This document shows positions 51,426 to 60,059 of a stretch of DNA of 64,000 bases, piece after piece. The notes below the pieces were generated by a model. That model was not told the origin of the DNA, did no database searches, and saw only the letters and a program-made list of their open reading frames with translations. A program made the position numbers and the translations under genes. The stretch's first letter is position 1. The number at the start of each line of letters is the position of its first letter. The DNA lies in the NCBI GenBank assembly GCA_027214345.1, contig JAPWHR010000007.1, forward strand, positions 248,001 through 312,000, given 5' to 3'. The stretch is from Comamonadaceae bacterium G21597-S1 (GTDB taxonomy: Bacteria; Pseudomonadota; Gammaproteobacteria; Burkholderiales; Burkholderiaceae_C).

Positions 51426-53065
51426 GCCGCCACCTCGGCGTCGACCCGGGCATGACCCGTGACGGTGTCCAGCAGCGCCACGGCATCGTGCGGCAGCGTA
51501 TCGCCGCGCCAGCAGACATGCCCGTCCGGTCGTACCAGGACCAGTGGCCTTTCATAGAGCTGGCGTACCTGGGGTTCGCGCAGGTGTTCCACCGCCAGCG
51601 GCACCCCAGCCTCGCGGGCCGCGTCTTGCAAGGCGTCAGTGGGCACGACCGCGTCGCCCAGATGCAGCAGCACGAAGCCGCGGCCGAACAGATCGATTGT
51701 CGAGCGCCCGTCCGCGAGCCAGGCATGCGGCGCACGGTGCCCGGGTCGCGCGGTCTGCACACACTCCGACGGCTCGTCAGGAGGCTCCGGCGAACCATCG
51801 GGCACCACGATCGGTGAACCCTCGTATCGGTACCCCATCGCAATGCCCAGCGAATTCCATTCGGGGTACAACATTGCGCTGAGTTGCGCACCGATGCGCG
51901 CGCGTGCCGCATCTCCATCGGGGCCGTTGGCGTCGATCAGCTGGTAGTCGGCATCACTGCGAACCCAGGCCTTGTAGTTGCGCGTCGAACTCGCGCCGTT
52001 GCGCAGCGCAACCGCCCTGCGTTCGTCCGCATAGGCCTGCAATAACGAAGGACCACCCCACCCTTCGAGCAGGGCCTGCAACACCCAGCCCATGCCGACG
52101 ACGTCGCCCAGCCCGGTGTTCAGCCCGTGTCCACCGGTGGGGGACGTGGTGTGCGCTGCATCGCCGGCCAGCAAGACACGACCCTGCACATACTGCGCCG
52201 CGGTGCACTGGCTGCGTCGCCAGGGCACCACGCGCAAGACCTCGTAGGGGATAGGTTTGTCGCCGAACGCCCGCGCCAGAATCGGTGCCAGGTCGAGCTT
52301 GCGGGGGTCGAGTCGCTCCTCGGAGCCGACCATCGTGAAACGCCACAAGCCCAGGAAGTCGACGGAGGTCATGTTGGCCCAGGTACCACCCTCACCCATG
52401 AACATGAAACGCTCGGCCAGGCCGAACGTGTGGTGCTGCTCCAGGGCATCGATGCGCAGCAGCGCGCTCACGGAGTAGTCCAGCGTCGGCCCTTCGAACG
52501 GGATACCCAGGGAGCGGCGCACGACGCTGGCAGCGCCGTCGCATGCGACCAGGTACTGTGCACGCAGCGCAGAGGTCTCTCCGGAGCGCACATCCACCAG
52601 TTCCACCGTGACGCCGTCTGCGTCCTGCGCGAACCCGGCAAGCCGGGTGGAATAACGGATGTCGGTGCGCCCGCCCCGCACGACCGCGTCGGCAAGTAAC
52701 GGATCGAGCACGTGCTGCGGACATTTTTGCAGCATCTCCGGGCTGCAATCAGGCGGACGGCGCTCCCGCTGCGACGGCGCCTTGTCGCGTCCGACCAGTC
52801 GGCCGCCCAGCGATGTGCAATACACCGTGTCGCGCGGATAGTCTTCCGGTGCGCCCCAATGGGCCACCGCATCGGACAGACCCCAACGCCGGAAGAACTC
52901 GAGGCTGCGCGCATTGAGGGTGCCGGCCTTGGCCAGCAGCACCGGCGACGTACACGGGTCCTGCTCGATGAGCACGCTGTCGATGCCGCGCCACGACAGG
53001 TCGAGTGCAGCGGCCAGCCCCACCGGGCCGCCACCGACGATGAGCACCGGCGTCTCAGCGCGCAT
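51422..53065 (-). CDS. FAD-dependent aromatic hydroxylase (phenol hydroxylase/TfdB-like)
   Basis: A 547-residue class A flavin monooxygenase. Motifs: VLIVGGGPVGLAAALDLSWR, YLVACDGAASVVRRSLG, and VLLAGDAAHTTSPTGGHGLN followed by GLGDVVGMGWVLQALL. The C-terminal thioredoxin-like domain (LLHLGDAVVPTDALQDAARE, VLVRPDGHVCWRGD) is complete. The closest known kinds are 2,4-dichlorophenol 6-monooxygenase and related ortho-hydroxylases, which turn phenols into catechols with NAD(P)H and O2. The gene overlaps the Rieske gene end by 11 bases. It differs clearly from the hydroxylase at 32652. Confidence 0.94.
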   Translation of the reverse strand: MRAETPVLIVGGGPVGLAAALDLSWRGIDSVLIEQDPCTSPVLLAKAGTLNARSLEFFRRWGLSDAVAHWGAPEDYPRDTVYCTSLGGRLVGRDKAPSQRERRPPDCSPEMLQKCPQHVLDPLLADAVVRGGRTDIRYSTRLAGFAQDADGVTVELVDVRSGETSALRAQYLVACDGAASVVRRSLGIPFEGPTLDYSVSALLRIDALEQHHTFGLAERFMFMGEGGTWANMTSVDFLGLWRFTMVGSEERLDPRKLDLAPILARAFGDKPIPYEVLRVVPWRRSQCTAAQYVQGRVLLAGDAAHTTSPTGGHGLNTGLGDVVGMGWVLQALLEGWGGPSLLQAYADERRAVALRNGASSTRNYKAWVRSDADYQLIDANGPDGDAARARIGAQLSAMLYPEWNSLGIAMGYRYEGSPIVVPDGSPEPPDEPSECVQTARPGHRAPHAWLADGRSTIDLFGRGFVLLHLGDAVVPTDALQDAAREAGVPLAVEHLREPQVRQLYERPLVLVRPDGHVCWRGDTLPHDAVALLDTVTGHARVDAEVAA

Positions 53066-54224
53066 TTGTCGCGGCCTCCTGGTCGAAACCCATCACGCCG
53101 ACGTAGTGCTTGAGCAAGTGCTGCAGTTGCAGTTCCAGATGCGAAAGCGGGCCGGGCACGAAATGCGCCGAGTCGACGCCACGCTGCAGCGATTCCAGCG
53201 CGCCCTTGTCCTCGAGCGCCACCTGCCGCACGTAGTTGCAATATTGTTCGAGTTTGGCGTCGAAGTCGTCGACGCCAAATGCGGCCTCCGGCAGCAGGAT
53301 GTAGCACACGGCATGGGTCATGCCCGGCCCCTGCGGCCACAGGTGCCACATGCGCAGGCTGTCCATGCCGGACCAGAAGTTGATGTTCGGGAAGATCGCA
53401 CCCTTGCCCGAGAACACGTTGCCCTCGTCCACCCAGGGGAGGCGGGGAAACGGCAGATTCGGATCTACGGACCGGCTGGTGTTGTCGAACTGGATCACCG
53501 AGGCCCCTTGCGGCAGCAGGGTCGCTGGCAAGGGCTCCGGCCCCAGCTTGTAATATTTGCCGAAGGTGCCGGCATGCACCACGCTGGCGTGGTACCAGTC
53601 GAGCAGGTTTTCGGCGATGAACTTCCAGTTGCACGCCACGTCGAAGGTCAGCTTGCGCGCGATGCGGCATTCGCCCGTGCGGTACCACGGCGCAGCCTGC
53701 TCGACGGGCGCGATGAATTCGGTGAAGTCCTGGGCCTGCGGGTCGAAGTTGATGAACACCCAGCCCTGCCACAACGCTGAACGCACGCGTGGTAACTGGC
53801 ACTTGGACATGTCGCGCCCGGTCTCCTTGATGCGTGGTGCGCCAATGAGCTTGCCCGATCCGTTGTACGCCCAGGAATGGTAGGGGCAGCGAAACAGCTC
53901 GGTATTGCCCGCGCCGTAAGCCACTTCCACGCCGCGGTGCAGGCAGACGTTCATGAACGCGACCACCTGCCCCTTCGCGTCACGGGAGATCACCACCGGT
54001 TCACCTGCGATGCGCAAGGCGACGTAATCGCCGGGATTGGCAATCTCCTCCTCGCGCAGGACGCACAGCCATTGGCGCAGGAAGATGCGCTCCTTCTCCA
54101 GCTTCGCGACCTCCGGCGACGAATAGATATGGCCCGGCAGATGATGGGCCTGGTTGATCTCGCGACTGATGGCGGCAAAACCCGGGTCCGCAATGGCCGG
54201 GGCGTTCACATCGCGTACATTCAT
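53055..54224 (-). CDS. Rieske non-heme iron oxygenase, alpha subunit
   Basis: A 389-residue Rieske oxygenase. [2Fe-2S] ligands are Cys94/His96 (VCLHRGVEV) and Cys113/His116 (RCPYHSWAY). The mononuclear iron site is in WKFIAENLLDWYHASVVHAG. No beta subunit follows, so it is an alpha-only oxygenase like aromatic-ring or O-demethylating types (GbcA/CntA/stachydrine-like lengths). It is the first gene of the leftward operon; AGGAG precedes ATG 54224, and a MarR-type operator copy lies 17 bases upstream. The reductase partner is not adjacent; the one at 45872 is a candidate. Confidence 0.95.
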   Translation of the reverse strand: MNVRDVNAPAIADPGFAAISREINQAHHLPGHIYSSPEVAKLEKERIFLRQWLCVLREEEIANPGDYVALRIAGEPVVISRDAKGQVVAFMNVCLHRGVEVAYGAGNTELFRCPYHSWAYNGSGKLIGAPRIKETGRDMSKCQLPRVRSALWQGWVFINFDPQAQDFTEFIAPVEQAAPWYRTGECRIARKLTFDVACNWKFIAENLLDWYHASVVHAGTFGKYYKLGPEPLPATLLPQGASVIQFDNTSRSVDPNLPFPRLPWVDEGNVFSGKGAIFPNINFWSGMDSLRMWHLWPQGPGMTHAVCYILLPEAAFGVDDFDAKLEQYCNYVRQVALEDKGALESLQRGVDSAHFVPGPLSHLELQLQHLLKHYVGVMGFDQEAATNAR

Positions 54225-54240
54225 GTGCTTTCTCCTGTTG

Positions 54241-54254
54241 GTTGTCGGAACAAC
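54241..54254. promoter_or_regulatory. probable MarR operator, second copy
   Basis: GTTGTCGGAACAAC lies just upstream of the Rieske gene start. It matches 12 of 14 positions of the centre of the perfect palindrome at 54761. Its arms GTTGT/ACAAC are exact inverted repeats. Placement before the operon start fits repression of region D by the adjacent MarR protein. Confidence 0.6.
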
Positions 54255-54259
54255 AGATG

Positions 54260-54739
54260 TCAGGAAGCGGACATCTGGCTGTAATAACGGATCACTTCCC
54301 GTTCGATGCGCTCGAGCATCGACACCAGGTCACGGCGCTCGGACGCGGACAATGCGGACATGATGGCTTTCTGTCGCGCCACGGACTTCGGCGCCACCTG
54401 CGCATACAGGTCCCATCCGGCATCCGTGAGCCGGACCACTTTCACGCGGGCATCGTCTTCGCTGGCGGATACCGATACCAGCTTTCTTCGGGTCAGATTG
54501 GCAATGGCTCGAGATGCACTGGCCTTGTCCAGCGGACTGCGCGCGACCAGTTCACTGGCCGACAAGGGCTCATGGCGCGCCAGCATCGCCATGACACGCC
54601 ACTCGCGCAGCACCAGATTGAAGGGCTTCGCGAGTTCCGTCGCCGTCCCTACAGCCAAGCGGCTGTATATGGAAGAGATCCGGTAGGTCAGCAAATCCTC
54701 CAGATCGAACAGCGCGCGTCTCTTTTTTCGTTGATCCAT
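54260..54739 (-). CDS. MarR family transcriptional regulator
   Basis: A 159-residue winged-helix regulator. The DNA-binding part reads NLVLREWRVMAMLARHEPLS, ASELVARSPLDKASASRAIA, then the wing SASEDDARVKVVRLTDAG. Dimerisation helices flank it (LTYRISSIYSRLA and ASERRDLVSMLERIEREVIR). The gene sits between the Rieske operon (same strand, 35 bp away) and a divergent Bug receptor. Two palindromic sites beside it are likely its operators, giving autoregulation and control of both flanking units. MarR members of this kind often respond to phenolic acids or their CoA esters. Confidence 0.95.
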   Translation of the reverse strand: MDQRKKRRALFDLEDLLTYRISSIYSRLAVGTATELAKPFNLVLREWRVMAMLARHEPLSASELVARSPLDKASASRAIANLTRRKLVSVSASEDDARVKVVRLTDAGWDLYAQVAPKSVARQKAIMSALSASERRDLVSMLERIEREVIRYYSQMSAS

Positions 54740-54760
54740 GTCAGTATCATAGTAGAATCT

Positions 54761-54776
54761 AGTTGTCGCGACAACT
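54761..54776. promoter_or_regulatory. perfect 16-bp palindrome, probable MarR operator
   Basis: AGTTGTCGCGACAACT is an exact palindrome lying between the divergent MarR gene (starts 54739) and Bug gene (starts 54793), about 20 bases from each start. Binding would block both promoters. A near copy lies at 54241. Confidence 0.75.
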
Positions 54777-54792
54777 TATTTCAGGAGACACC

Positions 54793-55770
54793 ATGTTCAA
54801 GAAGTTCGCCTTTTCCATGCTGGCCGCCGCTGGCGTCGCCCTGCTGGGCACCGGAGCAGCGCATGCCCAGGCCTTTCCCAACAAGCCGATCAAGATCGTG
54901 GTCGCCTTTGCACCTGGCGGGGCAACCGACACGCTGGCGCGTTCACTGGCGCAGCAGATGTCGCTGCAGACCGGCGCGACCGTGCTAGTCGAGAACAAGC
55001 CGGGCGCCAGCGGTGCCATCGCCATGGAGCTCGTGGCCCGTGCGCCGGCCGATGGATACACGCTGCTGTGGGGTTCCGATACCGTGATCGTGCAACCGCT
55101 GCTGCGCAAGAGCTTTCCGGTCGATCCGTTCAAGGACCTGCTGCCGCTGGCCCGGCTGGGCACGGCCCCGATCGTCATCAGCGTCGGCAAGAACTCGCCA
55201 GCGCGCGACATCAAGGAACTGATTCAACTGGCCAAGGCCAAACCAGCCAGCCTCAAATACGGATCGGGAGGGGCCGGCACGACACAGCACCTGACGGGTG
55301 AAGACTTCAAGCTGCGCACCGGCATCGAAATGCTGCACGTACCCTACAAGGGCACAGGCCCGGCCGTGGTCGATGCCATGGGTGGCCATATTGACGTGGT
55401 CCTCAGTGGCGTGGGCGAAGTGGCCAAGCTGGCCGAGGCCGGTGACATACGGCCGCTGGTGGTGATGAGTGAAGCGCGTGTTCCCGCCATCGCCAAGGTT
55501 CCGACCATGATCGAAAGCGGATTCCCCGGCTATACCGCCGGCAGCTGGATGGGCTTGCTGGCTCCGGCCGGCACCCCTGCCGATGTGGCGAAATGGCTGT
55601 CGGACAAGGCGATCGCAGCCGCGCAGTCGGATGAATTCAAGCAGAAGTCTCAGGGGTTCGGCATCACCGGCGCCATGCTCGACGGCCCCGGCACGTTGGC
55701 GTTCATGCGCAACCTGTCGGACCGGCTGCGCGCGGCAATCGACAAGAGCGGCATCGCCATTGAGCAATAG
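54793..55770 (+). CDS. Bug-type (TctC) TTT periplasmic solute receptor
   Basis: A 325-residue binding protein with signal peptide (KFAFSMLAAAGVALLGTGAA, cleavage near AHAQ). Then FPNKPIKIVVAFAPGGATDT, VENKPGASGAIAMELVA, DGYTLLWGSDTV and LHVPYKGTGPAVVDAMGGHI. AGGAG precedes ATG 54793. It is divergent from MarR and shares its operator region, so uptake is probably induced with the Rieske operon. It is followed after 3 bases by a crotonase gene. It resembles the receptor at 34664 in the W/F-G-S-D-T/S region, so the two may bind related ligands. Confidence 0.95.
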   Translation: MFKKFAFSMLAAAGVALLGTGAAHAQAFPNKPIKIVVAFAPGGATDTLARSLAQQMSLQTGATVLVENKPGASGAIAMELVARAPADGYTLLWGSDTVIVQPLLRKSFPVDPFKDLLPLARLGTAPIVISVGKNSPARDIKELIQLAKAKPASLKYGSGGAGTTQHLTGEDFKLRTGIEMLHVPYKGTGPAVVDAMGGHIDVVLSGVGEVAKLAEAGDIRPLVVMSEARVPAIAKVPTMIESGFPGYTAGSWMGLLAPAGTPADVAKWLSDKAIAAAQSDEFKQKSQGFGITGAMLDGPGTLAFMRNLSDRLRAAIDKSGIAIEQ

Positions 55771-55773
55771 CCC

Positions 55774-56628
55774 ATGGCATTCCAGCATCTGCTGATCGAG
55801 CGGCGCGCCGGGGTGCTGGAGGTGATCCTCGACCAGCCCGAAAAGCTCAACGCCCTGGGAATTGGCCCCGGTTCGAATCGCGAGGAATTGCTGGCGGCGC
55901 TGTCAATGGCCGACGCTGACGACGACGTCGGCTGCGTGCTGTTGCGGGCCAACGGCCGGGCCTTTTGCGCTGGCGGTGATCTCTCCGGCGCCCAGCCGAC
56001 CGAAACACCACTGGATGAACATCTTTTCAATGCGGAGCTGGTGCGGTTCTACAGCGCCATGCGCGCCACTGCCAAGCCCGTGATTGCAGCGGTGCACGGC
56101 CTATGCTTGGGTGCCGGCCTGGGATTGGTCGCGCAATGCGACATCGTCGTGGCGGCCGACGACGCGCGCTTCGGCCTCGTCGAAGGGCGCATCGGCCACC
56201 CTGGGGCCACCGAAATCGTGCCGCTGGTCGGCGCAGCGTGGGCCAAGTTCCTGATCCTGACGGGCGAATTGATCGACGCGGCAACTGCGCGGCGCATCGG
56301 GCTGGTGCTGGAGACCACGGCGCCCCAGGACCTGACCACACGTTGCCAGGAACTCGCGCGGCGTATTACCAGCATGCCGCGCGCAGCGGTGCTGCTGAAC
56401 AAAGCCGGCATCAGCAACATGAACGACGCCATGGGCGTGGCCGCTGGGCGCCTGGTCGGTCGCGCCTACGACAGCCTCACCAAGTCGATGAGCGCAGTGG
56501 CCAAGGCGCCTGACGGACGCGCTTTCGCCGACATCCTGCGCGAAGAGGGAATGACTGGCCTCAAGCGGGCGCGAGACGCGCAATACAGCGGGAACTGGTT
56601 GGTGCCGAGGAACGACAAGCCGTCATAG
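55774..56628 (+). CDS. enoyl-CoA hydratase/isomerase family protein
   Basis: A 284-residue crotonase. Blocks: LDQPEKLNALGIGPGSNREE, RANGRAFCAGGDLSGAQ, VHGLCLGAGLGLVAQCDIVV and FGLVEGRIGHPGATEIVPLV with Glu at the first catalytic position. It then has KAGISNMNDAMGVAAGRLVG and a long tail. It directly follows the Bug gene (3 bases), so it is the second gene of a MarR-controlled unit. It would hydrate, isomerise or cleave a CoA thioester formed by the CoA-transferase of region D, such as a phenylpropenoyl-CoA. The substrate is not determinable. Confidence 0.92.
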   Translation: MAFQHLLIERRAGVLEVILDQPEKLNALGIGPGSNREELLAALSMADADDDVGCVLLRANGRAFCAGGDLSGAQPTETPLDEHLFNAELVRFYSAMRATAKPVIAAVHGLCLGAGLGLVAQCDIVVAADDARFGLVEGRIGHPGATEIVPLVGAAWAKFLILTGELIDAATARRIGLVLETTAPQDLTTRCQELARRITSMPRAAVLLNKAGISNMNDAMGVAAGRLVGRAYDSLTKSMSAVAKAPDGRAFADILREEGMTGLKRARDAQYSGNWLVPRNDKPS

Positions 56629-57188
56629 ACGAATCTTCGGTGTCGACCGACCCGCTGCTCATGCTCATGCTCATGCTCATGCTCATGCTCATGCTCATGC
56701 ACGTGCGCAGCACGAGCGCGTGCGCGGCAAAATGCCGGCCTCCGTTCACACGCAGATAGCAAGTGCGCACGAAATCCAGCCCAACACAATGGCTCCCGGT
56801 CGGGCTCGCGCTCTGAGCTTCCAGGAATTCCCGAGGGTTCTAATTCGGGCGGACATTTGTTCAATTGAATGCCACCTTCAGGCTAAACATCGACTTCTGC
56901 CAACCAAGTCCTTCGACCCGACGAGCGACGCTCGAAGCAATGCGTCCGACCGCCAGAAAATGCTCGCATTCGCGATGTCGTGGGATCGACTGCTTCCCTT
57001 TGCCGGGCGCGTGAAGCAAGCCTGACAGCATCTACGCACCGGACAATCTCGCTGCAGCGCCGACCACTGCCGAAATGGACAAGATCGTGTCGCGCAAACA
57101 TTTCCGGCTGCCGCCATCGGCCTCCTCCCGGCTGCGACCATGATGTCAGTCGCACAATATCCAAGGCCATGGCGGCAGCACCATCCGC
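56629..57188. other. 560-bp intergenic stretch
   Basis: Between the convergent crotonase and Bug genes. Apart from the hexanucleotide repeat at 56657-56698, it has a short palindrome TTCAATTGAA (56860-56869) and no frame with protein similarity. It is long for this compact region and may be a remnant of lost genes. Confidence 0.5.
56657..56698. repeat. hexanucleotide tandem repeat, seven copies of GCTCAT
   Basis: GCTCAT is repeated seven times without a mismatch, in the non-coding gap about 30 bases after the crotonase stop. Such simple repeats change copy number by slippage. In the reverse frame they would encode repeated Met-Ser, but no gene is supported there. Confidence 0.9.
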
Positions 57189-58169
57189 CTACATCTCAAA
57201 ACTGATCCCGCCTGTCTCGATCCGCTTCTTCTGTACCGGCACTTCGCGCCGAATGTAATCGGCAAAGGATGCGGGATCGGACCCGACCGCGACGAATCCG
57301 AAGGGATTGAGGGTCTTGGCCTGGAACTCCGAATTGAGTAGAACTTTGCGGCTGGCCCTCGCAATTGCTTCGACCACCTGAGCCGGCGTTCCTGCGGGAG
57401 CACTCAGTGCGATGATGAACGTGGAATTGATATCCGGCACGCCAGCCTCCTGGTATGTCGGCACCATGGGCAACGACGCAAGCCTGCTGTCTGCCGTTAC
57501 CGCCAACCCCTTCAACTTCCCGGCCCGGATGTGCGGCTCGGCGACGGCGCTACCCAGCAATCCGGCTTCGATATGTCCACCCAGCAGATCCTGCAAAAGC
57601 GGGCCTGCGCCCCGGTAGGGCGCGTGAATCAGCTGTAGCTGATGATCGCTCGCCAACTGAATGAAAGGCAAATGGCCTGTTCCACCCGCACCAGCCGAGC
57701 CATACCGAACAGGGTTGGCGCTTCGCGCCCGCGCCATGTCGATGAATTCCCGCAGCGAACTTGCCGGCGAATTCGCCGGTACCGCCAATACCAGTGGCGC
57801 GCGCACAAGAATGGAAACCGGCATGATCTGCTTCGCCGGATCATACGGAAGCTTCTTGTACAACAGCGGATTGAGGATTGACGCAGCCTCAGTGGAGGCC
57901 ATGATCGTGTGCCCGTCCGGCCGCGCCTGCGCCAGGGCGGACGCGGCAATCACCTCGTTGCCGCCAGGCTTGTTCTCGATCACGACACCGGCCTTCCACT
58001 CCTGCCTCAGGCCCTCGGAAAGAGCGCGCACGAAGGTGTCTACCGCCCCTCCGGGTGGATAGGGAACAATGATTGTCACCGTCTTTTGCGGGAAAACATC
58101 CTGCGCAACTGCGGTGAATGCACACGCGGCAACTGCGATGCCGGCGAGAAGTTTCTGCAGGTTTTTCAT
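57189..58169 (-). CDS. Bug-type (TctC) TTT periplasmic solute receptor
   Basis: A 326-residue binding protein. The signal peptide is KNLQKLLAGIAVAACAFTAV with cleavage near AVAQ; then DVFPQKTVTIIVPYPPGGAV, VVIENKPGGNEVIAASALAQ, DGHTIMASTEA and IHAPYRGAGPLLQDLLGGHI. The P-P-G-G loop is followed by A-V-D. AAAGGA precedes ATG 58169; the open frame upstream lacks similarity. It lies 47 bases downstream of the carboxyltransferase gene in the same direction, so it probably belongs to the region E transport/carboxylation unit. No TctAB partner is present. Confidence 0.95.
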   Translation of the reverse strand: MKNLQKLLAGIAVAACAFTAVAQDVFPQKTVTIIVPYPPGGAVDTFVRALSEGLRQEWKAGVVIENKPGGNEVIAASALAQARPDGHTIMASTEAASILNPLLYKKLPYDPAKQIMPVSILVRAPLVLAVPANSPASSLREFIDMARARSANPVRYGSAGAGGTGHLPFIQLASDHQLQLIHAPYRGAGPLLQDLLGGHIEAGLLGSAVAEPHIRAGKLKGLAVTADSRLASLPMVPTYQEAGVPDINSTFIIALSAPAGTPAQVVEAIARASRKVLLNSEFQAKTLNPFGFVAVGSDPASFADYIRREVPVQKKRIETGGISFEM

Positions 58170-58216
58170 GGTGTGTCCTTTTGCATCCAAAAAAAGGGAA
58201 AGATAGCCTGGCTGCT

Positions 58217-60040
58217 TCACCAGGTATCGACATAGGGTTCGGTGTTTGACGCGGGCTTTGCCCGCCCGGCTTCCAGGGCTCTTGCCAGCCAGTGGCGGGT
58301 TTGCGATGGATCGATGACAGCATCGATCTCCAGCGTCGACGCCATGTTGATGGCACCACCGGCCTCGTAACGCTCGCTCACGAGGCGCTGGAACAGGGCT
58401 TCGCGCTCCTCGCCCTCGGGCAGCGCCTCCAGTTCCTTGCGATAGCCCAGGCGTACGAAACCTTCCAGACCCATGCCGCCAAATTCGCCGGTGGGCCAGG
58501 ATGCCGTCATTGACGGAGCATGAAACCCACCTGCGGTCATGGCCATCGCGCCCAAGCCATAGGCCTTGCGCAGCACCACACTGACAAACGGAACGCGCAG
58601 ATGGGCCGCCGCGACAAACATGCGGCTGCTGTGACGCACCTGCGCCTTCTCCTCGATGTCGGGGCCGACCATGAATCCCGGTGTGTCGACCAGACTGACC
58701 AATGCAATCCCGAAATTGCTGCACAGCTGCATGAAGCGGGCGGCCTTGTCGGCGGCATCAGCGTCGATTGCACCGCCCAGATGCAGCGGGTTGTTGGCCA
58801 TCAGCCCCACCGCATGGCCCTCGATCCGGGCCAGCGCGGTGTGGATCCCCAGACCAAAGCCGGCGCGCAGTTCGAGCAGGCTTCCGCTGTCGGCGATCGC
58901 CTGCAGCGCCACGCGGCTGTCGTAGACGCGCAGCCGGTTTTCAGGCACTACGTCGCGCAGCGAGAGCGCGTCCGGTGCGCTCCATTCACGCACCGATCCC
59001 TGGAAATACGAGAGATACTGGCGCGTCACCCGAACCGCATGCGCTTCGTCATCGACCAGCAGATCGATCACGCCGTTGCGGTATTGCACGCCGGAGGGGC
59101 CGATCTGCTCCGGCGCGAAACGGCCGAGTCCGCCGCCTTCCACCATCGCCGGGCCACCCATGCCGATGTTGCTGTCGCGCGTGGCGATCACCACGTCGCA
59201 GCATCCCAACAGCGAGGCATTGCCCGCGAAGCACCTGCCCGCCGCTATGCCCACCAGCGGCACATGGCCGTTGAGGCGCGCGAAGTTCGAGAAGGTGGTC
59301 ATGTGCAGGCCAGCCACCACCGGCATGTCATCGTCGCCTGGGCGTCCGCCACCGCCTTCAGCGAACAGCACCAGAGGCAGGCGGTTGCGCCAGGCCACCC
59401 CAAGGATGCGGTCGGCCTTCTGGTGGCCGCGTTTGCCCTGCGTGCCAGCCAGCACCGTGGGGTCGTAGGCCATCACGGCAATGCGCGCCCGCTCGGCAGT
59501 GAACTGTGCGCCATTGACGCTGGCCAGGCCGGTGACCAGTCCGTCGGCCGGTGTCAGCGCGATCAGTTCATCGAGACTGCGCCGCGCGCGCTGCGCGGCC
59601 AGCGCCAACGCCCCGTATTCAACGAAGCTGTCAGCGTCGCACAGATCGGCCAGATTCTCCCGCACGCTGCGCCGCCCCTGTGCATGACGGCGGGCAATGG
59701 CATCGGGACGCGAACTGTCGAGCGTGAACGCAAGGCGCTCCAGGACGCGCTGCAAGTCCGGCCGCGGACCATCGGCCGCCGAAACCGGGGCCGGATCCAC
59801 CGGCGCGGACGCAACTTCATGGACACCCGCCTGCAGAAGCAGCAATTGGTCCCCTTCGGCAACCGCTTCCCCGGCCGCAAACAGCAGTTCCACGATGCGG
59901 CCGTCGACCGGTGCGGCCACTTCGTGCTCCATTTTCATGGCCTCGAGGATCACCAGCGTCTGGCCCTTGCGTACGCACTCGCCGGGTGCCACGCACCATT
60001 GGACCAATTGCGCCTGCAGCGGAGCGCGGACCGGGGTCAT
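58217..60040 (-). CDS. biotinyl domain fused to acyl-CoA carboxyltransferase
   Basis: A 607-residue fusion. Residues 1-70 are a biotinyl-lipoyl domain with biotin-accepting Lys36 in EAMKMEHEV. After an Ala/Pro linker, residues about 95-590 form a carboxyltransferase (both crotonase-like halves): GRRSVRENLADLCDADSFVE, GTQGKRGHQKADRILG, NIGMGGPAMVEGGGLG, then SLVDTPGFMVGPDIEEKAQV, VVLRKAYGLGAMAMTAGG and SERYEAGGAINMASTLEIDA. It would carry carboxyl from biotin to an acyl-CoA. The biotin carboxylase needed to load biotin is not in the window. Fusing BCCP to the N-terminus of the carboxyltransferase is an uncommon layout. Confidence 0.92.
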   Translation of the reverse strand: MTPVRAPLQAQLVQWCVAPGECVRKGQTLVILEAMKMEHEVAAPVDGRIVELLFAAGEAVAEGDQLLLLQAGVHEVASAPVDPAPVSAADGPRPDLQRVLERLAFTLDSSRPDAIARRHAQGRRSVRENLADLCDADSFVEYGALALAAQRARRSLDELIALTPADGLVTGLASVNGAQFTAERARIAVMAYDPTVLAGTQGKRGHQKADRILGVAWRNRLPLVLFAEGGGGRPGDDDMPVVAGLHMTTFSNFARLNGHVPLVGIAAGRCFAGNASLLGCCDVVIATRDSNIGMGGPAMVEGGGLGRFAPEQIGPSGVQYRNGVIDLLVDDEAHAVRVTRQYLSYFQGSVREWSAPDALSLRDVVPENRLRVYDSRVALQAIADSGSLLELRAGFGLGIHTALARIEGHAVGLMANNPLHLGGAIDADAADKAARFMQLCSNFGIALVSLVDTPGFMVGPDIEEKAQVRHSSRMFVAAAHLRVPFVSVVLRKAYGLGAMAMTAGGFHAPSMTASWPTGEFGGMGLEGFVRLGYRKELEALPEGEEREALFQRLVSERYEAGGAINMASTLEIDAVIDPSQTRHWLARALEAGRAKPASNTEPYVDTW

Positions 60041-60059
60041 GCTGATGTGGCTTGGCTCG

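Noticed and set aside
56657-56698. CRISPR-like array
   Set aside because: The unit is only 6 bases without spacers; it is a simple tandem repeat, and no cas genes are present.
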